Shown: positions 1-7,747, counted from the first letter of the stretch. The stretch: DNA of 12,109 nucleotides from JARRQB01 sp965368585 (GCA_965368585.1 CBDUNM010000151.1:1-12109), one strand, 5' to 3'. Numbers and translations are program-made. Notes: generated by a model not told the origin, from the letters alone.

Positions 1-2429
1 CCGTCGAACACGCCCGGGCGCACCTGGTTGAAGTTGCGCAGGCCGTCGAAGCAGCGGCTGTTCTCTACTCGGTTGATCGTGCCATTGAGGTTGACGTCGA
101 TGTTGTTGGCGCCCTGACAACCGGTCGGCAGGCTGTCGTCCCAGCTGTCGGTCCAGGTGACCTGCAGCGCGTCGCCGAAGTCGAAGATGCCGTTGCCGTT
201 GCGGTCGATGTCTTCGTTGCCCGGGAAATTACCCAGCGGGTAGTTGTCGACGTCGGCCAGGTCGTAAACGTTGCCGTCGCCGTCGCTGTCGACGCCGTCG
301 AGCGAGGTGATGATGCCGAGATTGGGCTTACGGTCGCCATCATTAGGGTTCCAGTCGATATCGCAGGCGCCGTTGGGCCACGGCGTCGTCACGTTGTCGG
401 CGGTGTCGCAGTCGATGTCACCGTCGGCATACAGGGCGACCTGCACGCGCGGGACGCCGGGCTCCCAGGTCTCGGCGGCCCCGAACTGCGGCTCGTTCTC
501 GGCGCGGGTGATGGCGTAGTGGACGATGCCCGAAATGCCGCCGTTCTCACCGACGTAGGTCCAGGTGAACGGCAGAGGGGCGGGCTTGAGGTAGTCCAGG
601 TACTCGGCCTTACCGAACTGCATGACGCTGGTCTGACCGAGAAAGCCCTGGAAGGCCTGGGTCAGCACCGGGCCGACCTCGGTGCGCGACAGGTTGTTGC
701 CGGTGTTCGGGTTGATGAGGGGCGCGTCGAGCGGGCAACCAAAGTTCGGATCGTCCGGGTTGTTCCTCTGTGCCGGGGTACAGATTTGCGGCTGGGGCGT
801 CAGCTCATCGAAGGACGGGTAAACCCAACCTTGATCCGCTAATACCTCGCCGCCAGCGTCCACCACGAAGGTGGCGCCGGTGGCCTTCTTGTTGGCGAAG
901 CCGACCTCGGCCACCAGCCAATGGAAGAACGGGAAGACCTCGTCGAACGGCGCGAGACCCTCGGTGTCGGTCGGGAAGGCCTGATAGGCCGCGCCGTTGC
1001 GCCAGCGGATACCCACCGGGCCCGCTTCTGGACCGACCGGGCCCTCACCGGCGTCCCAGAAGCCGTTCTGGTTGGTGTCGTTGAAGATCGCGGTGTTCAG
1101 GCGGGCGAACCAGTTGAACACCGGCACCTCGGCCAGGTCGCAGCTGGCGCCGTTGCACAGACCGCCGGCGACCTCCAGCGGCAGGGTGGCGATGACCGCA
1201 TCCAGGTTGATGTCCCAGACCTTGAGCTGGTAGCTGCCGTCGGGCACATTGGGGATGCTGAAGTTGCTGTCGCCGTCGCAGGCTGTTGCATAGAGCGCGC
1301 GGCCGGGGACCAGGCCGCCCTCGTTCAGCGCGACCCAGCAGCCGGGGAACGGCCGGCCGCTGAAGAAATCGAAGTTCGGCGAGCGCGACATGTGCATGTC
1401 GGTGATGGTGCCGGTGACCGCGGTCGTGCCGCCGGTGAGCATGCCGGCCATGCGGTCGGTCTTGACGAAGCCGACGAACACGTGCGGCCCGGGCAGGCCG
1501 AACTCGACGAAGAACGGCGGCTCGTTGGCCTTGACCCAGGCGTCGATGACCCTGGAGCCCTCGATGGTGGAGGTCTGCACCCAGGCAGGGCTTGCCCCGG
1601 GCGGCACCACGATGACGCCGTACTTGCCGGGGGCGAGGTTCTTCACTGTCAGGTAGCCGTTCTCGTCCGGGTGCAGGGTGCCGTCACCGGGAACGTCGAC
1701 GCAGTCCGCCGTGTTCGGATCGCAACCGGGCAGATAGGTCGTGCCGAGCTGGTTGCCGAAGGCGTCTTGCAGCACCGGACCGCCCTGCTGGCCGTACAGG
1801 CCGGCCGGGTCCTCGAGGACGATGCTGAACTGGGTCCAGTCGACCGGGCCCTGTCCATCGGCACCGAGCTGGCCTGCCGGGGGGTTCTCCTCCTCGGGCA
1901 GGTCGGGCGTGCCGTTCAGCGGGTAGTTGTCCTCGAACAGGAAGATGGCGATCTGCGCGGTGGGGATCGCGTATTCCTGGACGACGACCGTGATGTCGTC
2001 GGAGTCCGCATTGGGGTCGGCGTTTGGCAGCACGTTGACCGGCGCACCGCCCATCGCGTAGCCCGAGTAGGGCAGCACCGAGACGTAGTAGCGACCCGGA
2101 GGAATGCTCGTGACGTTGATGCTGGATCCGTCGGTGTGGCCGTTGAGGGCGCTGCCGTCACTCTGTTTGCGCGCGGGCGGGTGGTTGCTGGCGTGGAAGC
2201 CGAACGACAGCATATTGGGGCGCGTCGGCCGGTTGGCGGGGTCGGGGTCGACCGCGAAGGTCGTGTCCTCCTGGATGGTGTACTTGAACCCGGATACCGG
2301 AGCGCCGTTGGCGTCCACTACGTTCAGGTTGAATTGCGCGGCCTGCACCGCGCACGCCGCAAACAGGGCCACGAACCAGACGAGGTGCCCGGCGATCCCC
2401 TTCAGTCGATTTCGACTACCGATTATCAT
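1..2429 (-). CDS. Large secreted protein with SdrD_B-like and calcium-loop segments (partial, C terminus beyond window)
   Basis: The minus strand is open for 809 codons from the ATG at 2429 to the left edge, so the C terminus is missing. Residues 1-31 form a signal peptide (basic start RNRLK, hydrophobic VWFVALFAA, likely cleavage after VQA). The mature part is acidic, poor in Lys and rich in Gly/Pro/Asp. Residues 32-155 look like a carboxypeptidase-regulatory or Ig-like beta-sandwich (VDANGAPVSG, then IPPGRYYVSV). A similar pattern recurs around 260-275 (NLAPGKYGVIV) and 393-405 (NVPDGSYQLKVWD). Residues 449-462 (FNDTNQNGFWDAGE) match the calcium-binding loop of SdrD_B-type modules. Residues 714-753 carry further loops (DSDGDGN, DIDRNGNGIFDFGD) like those of dockerin or thrombospondin type-3 repeats. 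Several paired Cys suggest periplasmic or extracellular disulphides. A good AGGAG site supports the start. I infer a calcium-stabilised cell-surface or matrix protein; its ligand is unknown. Confidence 0.85.
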   Translation of the reverse strand, partial: MIIGSRNRLKGIAGHLVWFVALFAACAVQAAQFNLNVVDANGAPVSGFKYTIQEDTTFAVDPDPANRPTRPNMLSFGFHASNHPPARKQSDGSALNGHTDGSSINVTSIPPGRYYVSVLPYSGYAMGGAPVNVLPNADPNADSDDITVVVQEYAIPTAQIAIFLFEDNYPLNGTPDLPEEENPPAGQLGADGQGPVDWTQFSIVLEDPAGLYGQQGGPVLQDAFGNQLGTTYLPGCDPNTADCVDVPGDGTLHPDENGYLTVKNLAPGKYGVIVVPPGASPAWVQTSTIEGSRVIDAWVKANEPPFFVEFGLPGPHVFVGFVKTDRMAGMLTGGTTAVTGTITDMHMSRSPNFDFFSGRPFPGCWVALNEGGLVPGRALYATACDGDSNFSIPNVPDGSYQLKVWDINLDAVIATLPLEVAGGLCNGASCDLAEVPVFNWFARLNTAIFNDTNQNGFWDAGEGPVGPEAGPVGIRWRNGAAYQAFPTDTEGLAPFDEVFPFFHWLVAEVGFANKKATGATFVVDAGGEVLADQGWVYPSFDELTPQPQICTPAQRNNPDDPNFGCPLDAPLINPNTGNNLSRTEVGPVLTQAFQGFLGQTSVMQFGKAEYLDYLKPAPLPFTWTYVGENGGISGIVHYAITRAENEPQFGAAETWEPGVPRVQVALYADGDIDCDTADNVTTPWPNGACDIDWNPNDGDRKPNLGIITSLDGVDSDGDGNVYDLADVDNYPLGNFPGNEDIDRNGNGIFDFGDALQVTWTDSWDDSLPTGCQGANNIDVNLNGTINRVENSRCFDGLRNFNQVRPGVFD

Positions 2430-2437
2430 TGTTTCCA

Positions 2438-2442
2438 CTCCT
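2438..2442 (-). promoter_or_regulatory. Ribosome binding site of the large secreted protein gene
   Basis: On the minus strand AGGAG lies 8 bases before the ATG at 2429. It is the strongest Shine-Dalgarno match near the start and fixes it immediately ahead of the signal peptide. Confidence 0.7.
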
Positions 2443-2873
2443 ACCTCAGGAATTCAGCGCTGTTCGGATCCCCCAACGGGACTCGAACCCCCTAAAAGCC
2501 AATGCGCGACAATTTGCCGCAGTGCGTGGATGAAGCTTGAGGGATCGGCGGCGGGCGGGACAGTGGCGAGTTCACCCAATCTGGGCGCTGCGCGACCCCT
2601 ACCTGTCAGGGATTTCCCGGGGTGGGGTTGCCGGGTCTGTGCAGCGGAGACGACTGCGGACACACATCAACCCTACCTTGTGTATACAGGACGCTGGGGG
2701 TGAGTTGAGACGGCAATCCGTTGTCCGATGTCAGGCTTCGGGATTCGGTGCCGGATGCGGCACGACGCGGTGTTCGTCACGGCCCCCCGGGACAAGGCTG
2801 GGATGCGGAAATCAGTAGACCGGTCGTTCGCCGGGATGACTCCGTCGCCCTCTCCCGGTTGGCGGTTGTCTGT

Positions 2874-2908
2874 AAAAGTCCCCTCTCCCGGCGGGAGGGA
2901 GAAGGGAC
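2874..2908 (-). terminator. Rho-independent terminator of the cadherin-like gene
   Basis: Read on the minus strand, about 50 bases after the stop codon at 2959-2961, there is a GC-rich hairpin. The outer arms GTCCC/GGGAC and inner arms TCTCCC/GGGAGA are separated by one mismatched pair and a short GC loop. The hairpin is followed directly by TTTT. Position, strand and T-run all fit intrinsic termination. Confidence 0.75.
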
Positions 2909-2958
2909 ACGGACCAGTGCGACACCCTCGGTTGGGGAGGGGGGACTGGCGCCGGCGG

Positions 2959-5382
2959 TTAGCGGGCGTCGAGCAGTTCCCAGGTGAAGGCGCCGACGTC
3001 GAGCCGGGTGCGACGGCCGCTGCGCACCGTGAACCAATCGTTGCTCTGCACGGTCGCGCCGGCGGCGACGGGGCCGAAGGTCACCACGCCATCGATGATT
3101 TCGGTATCGGGCGCGACGCTCACCAGTTGCGCGCTGACCATGGCCAGGTCCTTGCCCGAGGTGTTGGTAAACGCAGCCTCGAACCCGTAGTCGTAGACCG
3201 GGTAGGCCACCAGCTGGATCTCGCGCAATATGTAATGCGGCACCACCTGCCCCAGGGCGTCGGCGTCGACCAGGATCGAGATCTGCTCGAAATCCTCGAG
3301 GACCGGCGCACCGGCGTCGGCCACGGTGAAGACGATGGGGTGCTCGCCGCGCTGCGCGACGGCGGGTGTCCAGCCGAAGGTTGCCGTACCGTCGCCGTGG
3401 TCGATGAGTTCGGCGCCCAGGGGGAGCTCGGAAGAGGAGAACGACAGGGCGCCGTTTTCCGGGTCGCTGGCCGACAGGACGATGGTCAGCGTGTCGGTCG
3501 GCAGGACCGACCGGCTGCCGATCGGATCGAGCACCGGCGGGCGATTCACGTCGCCGACGGTGATGCTGACGGCCTCGAAGTCCTGCAGCGACGGTACGCC
3601 GTTGTCGCTGACGAAAAAGGTGATGGGGTAGACGCCGCTCTGATCGAAGGCGGTGGTCCAGCTGAACAAGGCGGTGCCGTCGCCGTTGTCGGTCAGGTCC
3701 GCGCCCAACGGCAGCGCCGTGGAGGTGAAGCTCAACAGATCGCCCGCATCCGCGTCGGCGGCGATCAAGACGATCTCCAGCAACTGCCCTTCCTGCACGG
3801 TGCGGTTGCCGATGGGGTTGAGTTCGGGCGCCCGGTTGACGTCGCCGACGGTAATGGTGATCGCCTCGGAATCGGACAGTTCGGGAATCCCGAAATCGGT
3901 GACGAACAGGGTCAGGTCGAAACTGCCGGCCTGATCGAAGGTCGGCATCCAGGCGAGCACCGCGGTGCCGTCGCCGTTGTCGGTCAACGTCGCGCCAGTC
4001 GGCAGTACGGTCGAACTGAACGCCAGCGCGTCGCCGTCTTCGTCGGCCGCGGTCAAAGTGACCTGCAGCAGTTCGTTCTCGGCCACCGTCAGATTGCCGA
4101 CCGGATCGAGCGTGGGCGGGCGGTTGACGTCGCCGACGGTGATAACGATCTCCTCGAAGTCCTGCGCGGCCGGCGCGCCGTCGTCGGTGACGAAGAAGGT
4201 CATGCGGTAGTTGCCGCTGTCGAGAAAGGTCGGGGTCCAGGAAAAATCCGCGGTGCCGTCGCCGTTGTCGATCAGCTGCGCGCCGATGGGCGTGCCGGAG
4301 GCGGAGAACACCAGGTTGACGCTGTCGACGTCCCGGGCAAAGAGGGTGAAGGCGACGGTGGTGTTTTCGACCACGCTCATATCGCCGATCGGATCCAGCA
4401 CCGGCGCGTCGTTGACCGCGGTGACCTCGACGTCGACGCGCGCCGTGGCGCTGCCGCCGTTGCCGTCGCCGATCGTGTAGGTGAAACTGTCGGGACCCGC
4501 GAAATCCGCATCCGGGGTGTAGCTGACCTGGGTGCGGTCGATGTCGATCGCGACCGACCCGTTGGTCGCCTGAGTGACGGCAGTGACGGTCAGCGCATTG
4601 CCGTCGACATCGCTGTCGTTGGCCAGTACGTCGATGGCCACGGCCGCGTCCTCAAACGTCATTGCGGTGTCGTCCACCGCCACCGGCGCGGTGTTGGTGC
4701 CGCCGCCCGTGTCGGTCACGCCGAAGACGAATTCGTCGCCGAAGATGATGAATTTCTGCCCGATCTTGCCCTCGATCTCCCGGACCTGAAACTCGCTGAA
4801 GCCGCGGGTGTCGATGACGCCGAAGAAATAATGCGCATTGTCGGCCAGCTTGCCGAACCCGATGCGGTCCGGCCCGACCCTGAACTCGATGTCCGAACCG
4901 GTCGTGCCGCGGATGTACCCGCCCACGCCGTACAGCGTGCTCGCGCCCGCCGTGCGCGTACCGGTGAAGCCGTCGTAGTACAGACACTGCTCGGGCGGGT
5001 TGTCGATATCGCATTCGGCGGTGGTGCCTTCCGCCGCGCCGTGCAACGGGTCGAACACGCCGTAGTCGCCGAGCCATGCGGCCCCGCCGCCGGTGGTGAT
5101 GGTATTGGGCAGCGGGTGGTTGGGCGTCCACACGATGTTCTGGCTGGTCACGCCGGGCAGGCTGTTCGGCGAGCGCGCGTCGCCCCACGCCAGGTCGTCC
5201 TCGAACCCTTCGGTGAAACCGGCGTAACCCAACTCGACCAGCTGGTTGCGGTAGTCGGTCTCGTCGACGCAGGTGTAGATCTGCGGCCCGCCGGCGCACA
5301 GGGCGTGCGCGAACCCGGCGTGCCCCAGAGTGAACATCAATAAAGCGACGCCTTGCCAAACCGACCGGACCGTGTTGTTCAT
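2959..5382 (-). CDS. Secreted cadherin/Ig-like repeat protein, 807 aa
   Basis: The ATG at 5382 is preceded on the minus strand by GGAAAGG about 8 bases upstream. Residues 1-27 are a signal peptide (hydrophobic VALLMFTLG, cleavage near FAHA). Residues 28-225 form an N-terminal domain I cannot name, with Cys pairs and a motif FFGVIDTRGFSEFQVREIEG. Residues 230-322 are a tandem-95/cadherin-like module (APVAVDDTA, DVLANDSDVDGNALTV, YTPDADFAGPDSFTYTI). Residues 324-705 hold four closely related modules of about 96 residues, each with a PxLDPIG/NPIG start, a LTDNGDGTA-type turn, an SWTP-type strand and a DFE..TVGDVNR end. Residues 706-807 are a distinct beta-rich C-terminal domain. No LPXTG, PEP-CTERM or membrane anchor is visible, so the protein is probably secreted or held non-covalently. 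The Asp-rich turns suggest calcium binding. An adhesive or matrix role is inferred from architecture only. Confidence 0.9.
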   Translation of the reverse strand: MNNTVRSVWQGVALLMFTLGHAGFAHALCAGGPQIYTCVDETDYRNQLVELGYAGFTEGFEDDLAWGDARSPNSLPGVTSQNIVWTPNHPLPNTITTGGGAAWLGDYGVFDPLHGAAEGTTAECDIDNPPEQCLYYDGFTGTRTAGASTLYGVGGYIRGTTGSDIEFRVGPDRIGFGKLADNAHYFFGVIDTRGFSEFQVREIEGKIGQKFIIFGDEFVFGVTDTGGGTNTAPVAVDDTAMTFEDAAVAIDVLANDSDVDGNALTVTAVTQATNGSVAIDIDRTQVSYTPDADFAGPDSFTYTIGDGNGGSATARVDVEVTAVNDAPVLDPIGDMSVVENTTVAFTLFARDVDSVNLVFSASGTPIGAQLIDNGDGTADFSWTPTFLDSGNYRMTFFVTDDGAPAAQDFEEIVITVGDVNRPPTLDPVGNLTVAENELLQVTLTAADEDGDALAFSSTVLPTGATLTDNGDGTAVLAWMPTFDQAGSFDLTLFVTDFGIPELSDSEAITITVGDVNRAPELNPIGNRTVQEGQLLEIVLIAADADAGDLLSFTSTALPLGADLTDNGDGTALFSWTTAFDQSGVYPITFFVSDNGVPSLQDFEAVSITVGDVNRPPVLDPIGSRSVLPTDTLTIVLSASDPENGALSFSSSELPLGAELIDHGDGTATFGWTPAVAQRGEHPIVFTVADAGAPVLEDFEQISILVDADALGQVVPHYILREIQLVAYPVYDYGFEAAFTNTSGKDLAMVSAQLVSVAPDTEIIDGVVTFGPVAAGATVQSNDWFTVRSGRRTRLDVGAFTWELLDAR
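3268..4413 (-). repeat. Four intragenic Ig/cadherin-like repeat units
   Basis: Four units of about 288-291 bp encode residues 324-705 of the secreted protein. Similarity is visible at DNA level. ACGTCGCCGACGG recurs at 3548, 3839 and 4127, and GGTGCCGTCGCCGTTGTC recurs near 3673, 3963 and 4251. The units are in frame and diverged, so they are duplicated protein modules and not a mobile repeat. Confidence 0.85.
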
Positions 5383-5753
5383 TTCGCTGACCTTTCCGCG
5401 CGAGCAAGCAGGATCTTGCTTCGCTTAATAACGTGGCTGCCTTCCCTACCCTGACAGTCGCGTGCTGCGCACGACTCATAACCCGACGATGCTTATCCCG
5501 CGGCGGGATGCGTATTTTCCCGGGGATGGCGGCAGGGAGACACTGGGCACTTACACCCAATACCCGCCGCGACAACCCTACGCCGGCCGCGACGGGGTCG
5601 CGCGCGATTTCAATTCCCTACCCAACTACCGCGAGACTGACTAGTATGTCCGGAAACCGCGCCGCAGACCGACGGCGCGAGCACGACACGAGCGCGCGCC
5701 CTGCCGGCGGTTGGCGACAACAGCCTGCCGCCGCCAAAGCGCCAGGCCCGACC
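5383..5753. other. Divergent intergenic region between secreted-protein gene and membrane kinase gene
   Basis: About 370 bases separate two genes transcribed away from each other, so both promoters should lie here. I see no convincing -35/-10 pair on either strand. The visible structure is the 5400-5424 hairpin and a weaker imperfect palindrome at 5456-5474. An in-frame ATG at 5646 could extend the kinase by 36 residues of low-complexity Arg/Ala-rich sequence, but it has no better ribosome binding site than 5754. Confidence 0.5.
5400..5424 (-). promoter_or_regulatory. Hairpin in the leader of the cadherin-like gene
   Basis: The arms GCGAGCAAG and CTTGCTTCGC pair over nine positions with one bulged T around the six-base loop CAGGAT. 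The hairpin lies just upstream of the GGAAAGG ribosome site of the 5382 gene, so in the mRNA it would sit beside the translation start. It could affect mRNA stability or initiation. It is not followed by a T-run on either strand, so it is unlikely to be a terminator. Confidence 0.35.
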
Positions 5754-7118
5754 ATGATGCTGAACAAACGATCGTCGTTGCGATTCCGACTGCTGCGCTA
5801 TTTTCAGTTGACCAGCCTGCTCAGCATTCTGGTGGTGGCCGTGCTGATTCTGTTTTTTTACCGGTACATGGTGGTCAACACCATTACGGAACTGGGCGAA
5901 ATCATGGATATGTCGGTGGCGAGAACCGCGCTGATTTCCATCGAAGACGACCTGTCGGTCTATTTGAGCCACCTGGAGCGAGGCGCGAGCGACAGCCAGG
6001 AGCGGGCACGGCTCGAGGCGCGCGCCGCCGGTGCGATCGAGAATCTTATCCACGGTGCGGGCATCGTGCGCGTCAAGGTCTATGCGCGCGACGGAACCGT
6101 CATCTATTCGACCAACCGCGCGCAAGTGGGCCGAAGCCAGAGCGACAATCCGGGATTCACCCAAGCCATCAAAGGCGGCGTCGCCAGCAAGCTCGTCTAC
6201 CGTGATCGCTTCAACCCGTTCGACGCGGAAACCAGCGACGACAATCTCATCCAGACCTATCTGCCGATCGCGGACACGGATTCCCGGCAACCGATCGGCG
6301 TTTTCGAAATCTATTCGGATGCGAATACGCTGGTGCGCGAGGCGGAACGCACCCAACTGATCGTCGTCCCCGTGGTGCTGGGCATTCTGCTGTTCCTGTA
6401 CCTGATCCTGCTGGCGACCGTGCGCCGGGCCCAGTCGCTCCTCGAGCAGCAGGCGCAGATCATCGACGAACGGACCCAAACGCTCGAGATTCTGTCGGCC
6501 AAGTTGCTCAAGGCACAGGAAGACGAGCGCAAACGGCTGGCCACGACCCTCCACGAAGGGGTCGCCCAATCGCTGATGGCCATCAAGTTGGGTCTGGAAA
6601 ACCGCAGAGACGGCGACGCGGCCGACTCGACCTTGCCGCTTGTCCAATTGATACAGGATGCGATCGTGCAGATCCGCGAACTCGCCATGGACCTGAGGCC
6701 GTCCACGCTGGATGACTTTGGCGCACTGGATGCGCTGGCCGGCTTTTTTCGGGAGCTCAGCGCGTCGCAGAGCAAGGTCGCGCTCAAATGGACGTTTGAC
6801 ATCGAGGAACAAGCACTGCCGCGGCCGCTGAAGACCATTGTGTTCCGCATTGCGCAAGATACGTTGCTCAGCCTGGTCAAGGAAACCGAGGCGGACAAGA
6901 TCACCGTGACCCTCGCGGCCAGGGGACATGCGGTCGAACTGACGATCGCCGAAAACGCGTACAGCTACAGTTCCAACGCGGTCGATCCGGATTCCGGACT
7001 GGCGCCCAATGAGGCGATCATCCCGATGCGCGAACGGGCCCTGTTGTCCGGAGGTGAGTTCCACAAGGAAAGAGGGGCTGACGGATCGACCCGGAACGTG
7101 GCGGCCTGGCCGGTATAG
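5754..7118 (+). CDS. Membrane NarL-family histidine kinase with Cache-like sensor and degenerate ATPase domain, 454 aa
   Basis: Residues 17-37 and 202-222 are membrane helices flanking a periplasmic domain (about 42-200). Its YARDGTVIYSTN, GFTQAIKGG and PIGVFEIYSD segments resemble Cache/PDC ligand sensors. A coiled coil (225-258) leads straight into a HisKA_3 dimerisation domain, with no HAMP recognised. The H box (DERKRLATTLHEGVAQSL) keeps the phospho-accepting His267, and DLRPSTLDDFG (313-323) is typical of the family. The ATPase part is abnormal. Aligned with the kinase at 8546-10285, its N-box Asn pair is Leu372-Ser373 and the following His is Glu377. The G1 box DDGxGF reads ENAYSY (400-405), and the GxG of G2 reads NEA (419-421). 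ATP binding is therefore doubtful, while the fold and MRERALLSGG segment persist. The start is uncertain: ATGs at 5754 and 5757, or 5646, all lack a strong ribosome site. I infer a sensor that acts by heterodimerising or by accepting phosphate. Confidence 0.88.
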   Translation: MMLNKRSSLRFRLLRYFQLTSLLSILVVAVLILFFYRYMVVNTITELGEIMDMSVARTALISIEDDLSVYLSHLERGASDSQERARLEARAAGAIENLIHGAGIVRVKVYARDGTVIYSTNRAQVGRSQSDNPGFTQAIKGGVASKLVYRDRFNPFDAETSDDNLIQTYLPIADTDSRQPIGVFEIYSDANTLVREAERTQLIVVPVVLGILLFLYLILLATVRRAQSLLEQQAQIIDERTQTLEILSAKLLKAQEDERKRLATTLHEGVAQSLMAIKLGLENRRDGDAADSTLPLVQLIQDAIVQIRELAMDLRPSTLDDFGALDALAGFFRELSASQSKVALKWTFDIEEQALPRPLKTIVFRIAQDTLLSLVKETEADKITVTLAARGHAVELTIAENAYSYSSNAVDPDSGLAPNEAIIPMRERALLSGGEFHKERGADGSTRNVAAWPV

Positions 7119-7137
7119 CGGCTCGCGCAGACGCACA

Positions 7138-7153
7138 CGCCGGATTACCGGCG
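7138..7153. terminator. Small hairpin between convergent kinase and receiver genes
   Basis: CGCCGG and CCGGCG form a perfect six-base stem around ATTA, in the 53-base gap between two converging stop codons. It could slow transcription from either side, but there is no T-run on either strand, so it is only a candidate bidirectional terminator. Confidence 0.3.
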
Positions 7154-7171
7154 GCGATAGCGCGGGACCTA

Positions 7172-7582
7172 TCAGTACTCGCACCTGCCGCCGGAAGACA
7201 CCCGCAGCGCAGCGTCCGCCGAAACGGCGGCCACCCTTTTGTAGATGTCTTCAACGAAGGTATCGGACCCCACGTAGAAGTAACCGTCGGCGCCCTTGGC
7301 GAACGCCGCTTCGATATATTCCGGGTAGCCATGGTTGGCGAGCAGAAAGATCGCGGCGTCGGCATTGCCGGCCTTGATATCCTGGATGAGCGTCAATTCG
7401 CGGTGGCTGCCCATCGAGATATCCAACAGCACGACCTCCGGGCGCAGGTCCGCATTCACCGCCAGCGCCGCTTCGTGACCCACCGCCGCCGTCAGCCGGG
7501 CTTCGGGTATCCAGCGATTCAGCAATTTACGCATCAGGCAGTGAAACTCGGTGTTGCTGCCCATTATGAGGATATTTACCAT
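7172..7582 (-). CDS. Stand-alone atypical receiver-domain protein (pseudo-receiver), 136 aa
   Basis: The whole protein is one CheY-like receiver with no output domain. It aligns without gaps over key positions with the receiver of the 7860-8549 regulator. The phospho-acceptor Asp54 is kept (VVLLDISM). The acidic Mg-binding pair (Glu11-Asp12 in the neighbour) is Gly8-Ser9 (ILIMGSN). The switch Thr85 is replaced by Ala82 (FLLANHG), and the conserved Lys107 by Val104 (GYFYV). Phosphorylation by the standard Mg-dependent route is therefore unlikely. It probably acts by protein-protein contact, perhaps with one of the kinases here. I chose the ATG at 7582 because the receiver fold begins there (VNILI); an in-frame ATG at 7612 would add ten residues. 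Its ribosome site is weak. It is convergent with the membrane kinase and divergent from the intact regulator. Confidence 0.85.
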   Translation of the reverse strand: MVNILIMGSNTEFHCLMRKLLNRWIPEARLTAAVGHEAALAVNADLRPEVVLLDISMGSHRELTLIQDIKAGNADAAIFLLANHGYPEYIEAAFAKGADGYFYVGSDTFVEDIYKRVAAVSADAALRVSSGGRCEY

Positions 7583-7629
7583 TTTCTGTCGCGCTTTTCC
7601 TGTTCGACACACATGACGGGGCTATCGAT

Positions 7630-7648
7630 GAACACCATAGAACACCAT
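7630..7648. promoter_or_regulatory. Tandem GAACACCAT direct repeat, 10-base period
   Basis: GAACACCAT occurs at 7630-7638 and again at 7640-7648, exactly one helical turn apart and about 50 bases upstream of the pseudo-receiver start. Direct half-sites with this period are typical of dimeric response regulators binding one DNA face. The protein that binds is not known. Confidence 0.4.
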
Positions 7649-7676
7649 TTGCGAAAGACATTCCGGTAGCGTTCGC

Positions 7677-7689
7677 AGTTACCGTAACT
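7677..7689. promoter_or_regulatory. 13-base palindrome AGTTAC-C-GTAACT
   Basis: This is a perfect six-base inverted repeat around a single central base in the divergent intergenic region. It is too tight to form an RNA hairpin, so a protein-binding site is more likely than a terminator. Confidence 0.4.
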
Positions 7690-7747
7690 TTAATCCTCTA
7701 CGGGCGAATAGAAACGGGCGACAACCGGCCATCAGCGTCGAAAACGA

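Larger units (their letters stand above)
2430..2958. other. Intergenic region, 529 bases, no gene recognised
   Basis: This separates two minus-strand genes. From right to left it holds the terminator of the cadherin-like gene, a degenerate palindromic stretch around 2820-2840 (TTCGCCGGGATGAC type, resembling dispersed repeats common in proteobacterial genomes), and the leader of the 1-2429 gene. That leader must contain its promoter, but I see no convincing -35/-10 pair. Open frames crossing the region on the plus strand have no ribosome binding site and no recognisable product. Confidence 0.6.

Noticed and set aside
2468..2492. A tRNA T-arm-like sequence on the minus strand (GGGGGTTCGAGTCCCG)
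   Set aside because: The T-stem would pair at only three of five positions plus one wobble, and there is no anticodon arm, acceptor stem or CCA. It is at most a degraded scrap, so I do not call a tRNA or an attachment site.
921..2495. A 524-codon open frame on the plus strand
   Set aside because: It is antisense to the large secreted protein, which has a signal peptide, ribosome site and recognisable modules. The plus-strand product looks like low-complexity shadow sequence.
2728..5343. An 871-codon open frame on the plus strand
   Set aside because: It lies wholly antisense to the secreted cadherin-like gene. Its product is Val/Gly/Asp/Arg-rich with no fold, and it has no proper start signals. 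It mirrors GC-biased codon use and the repeats on the real strand.
5610..7184. A 524-codon open frame on the minus strand
   Set aside because: It is antisense to the membrane histidine kinase, whose domains are unmistakable. The antisense product has no recognisable domain.
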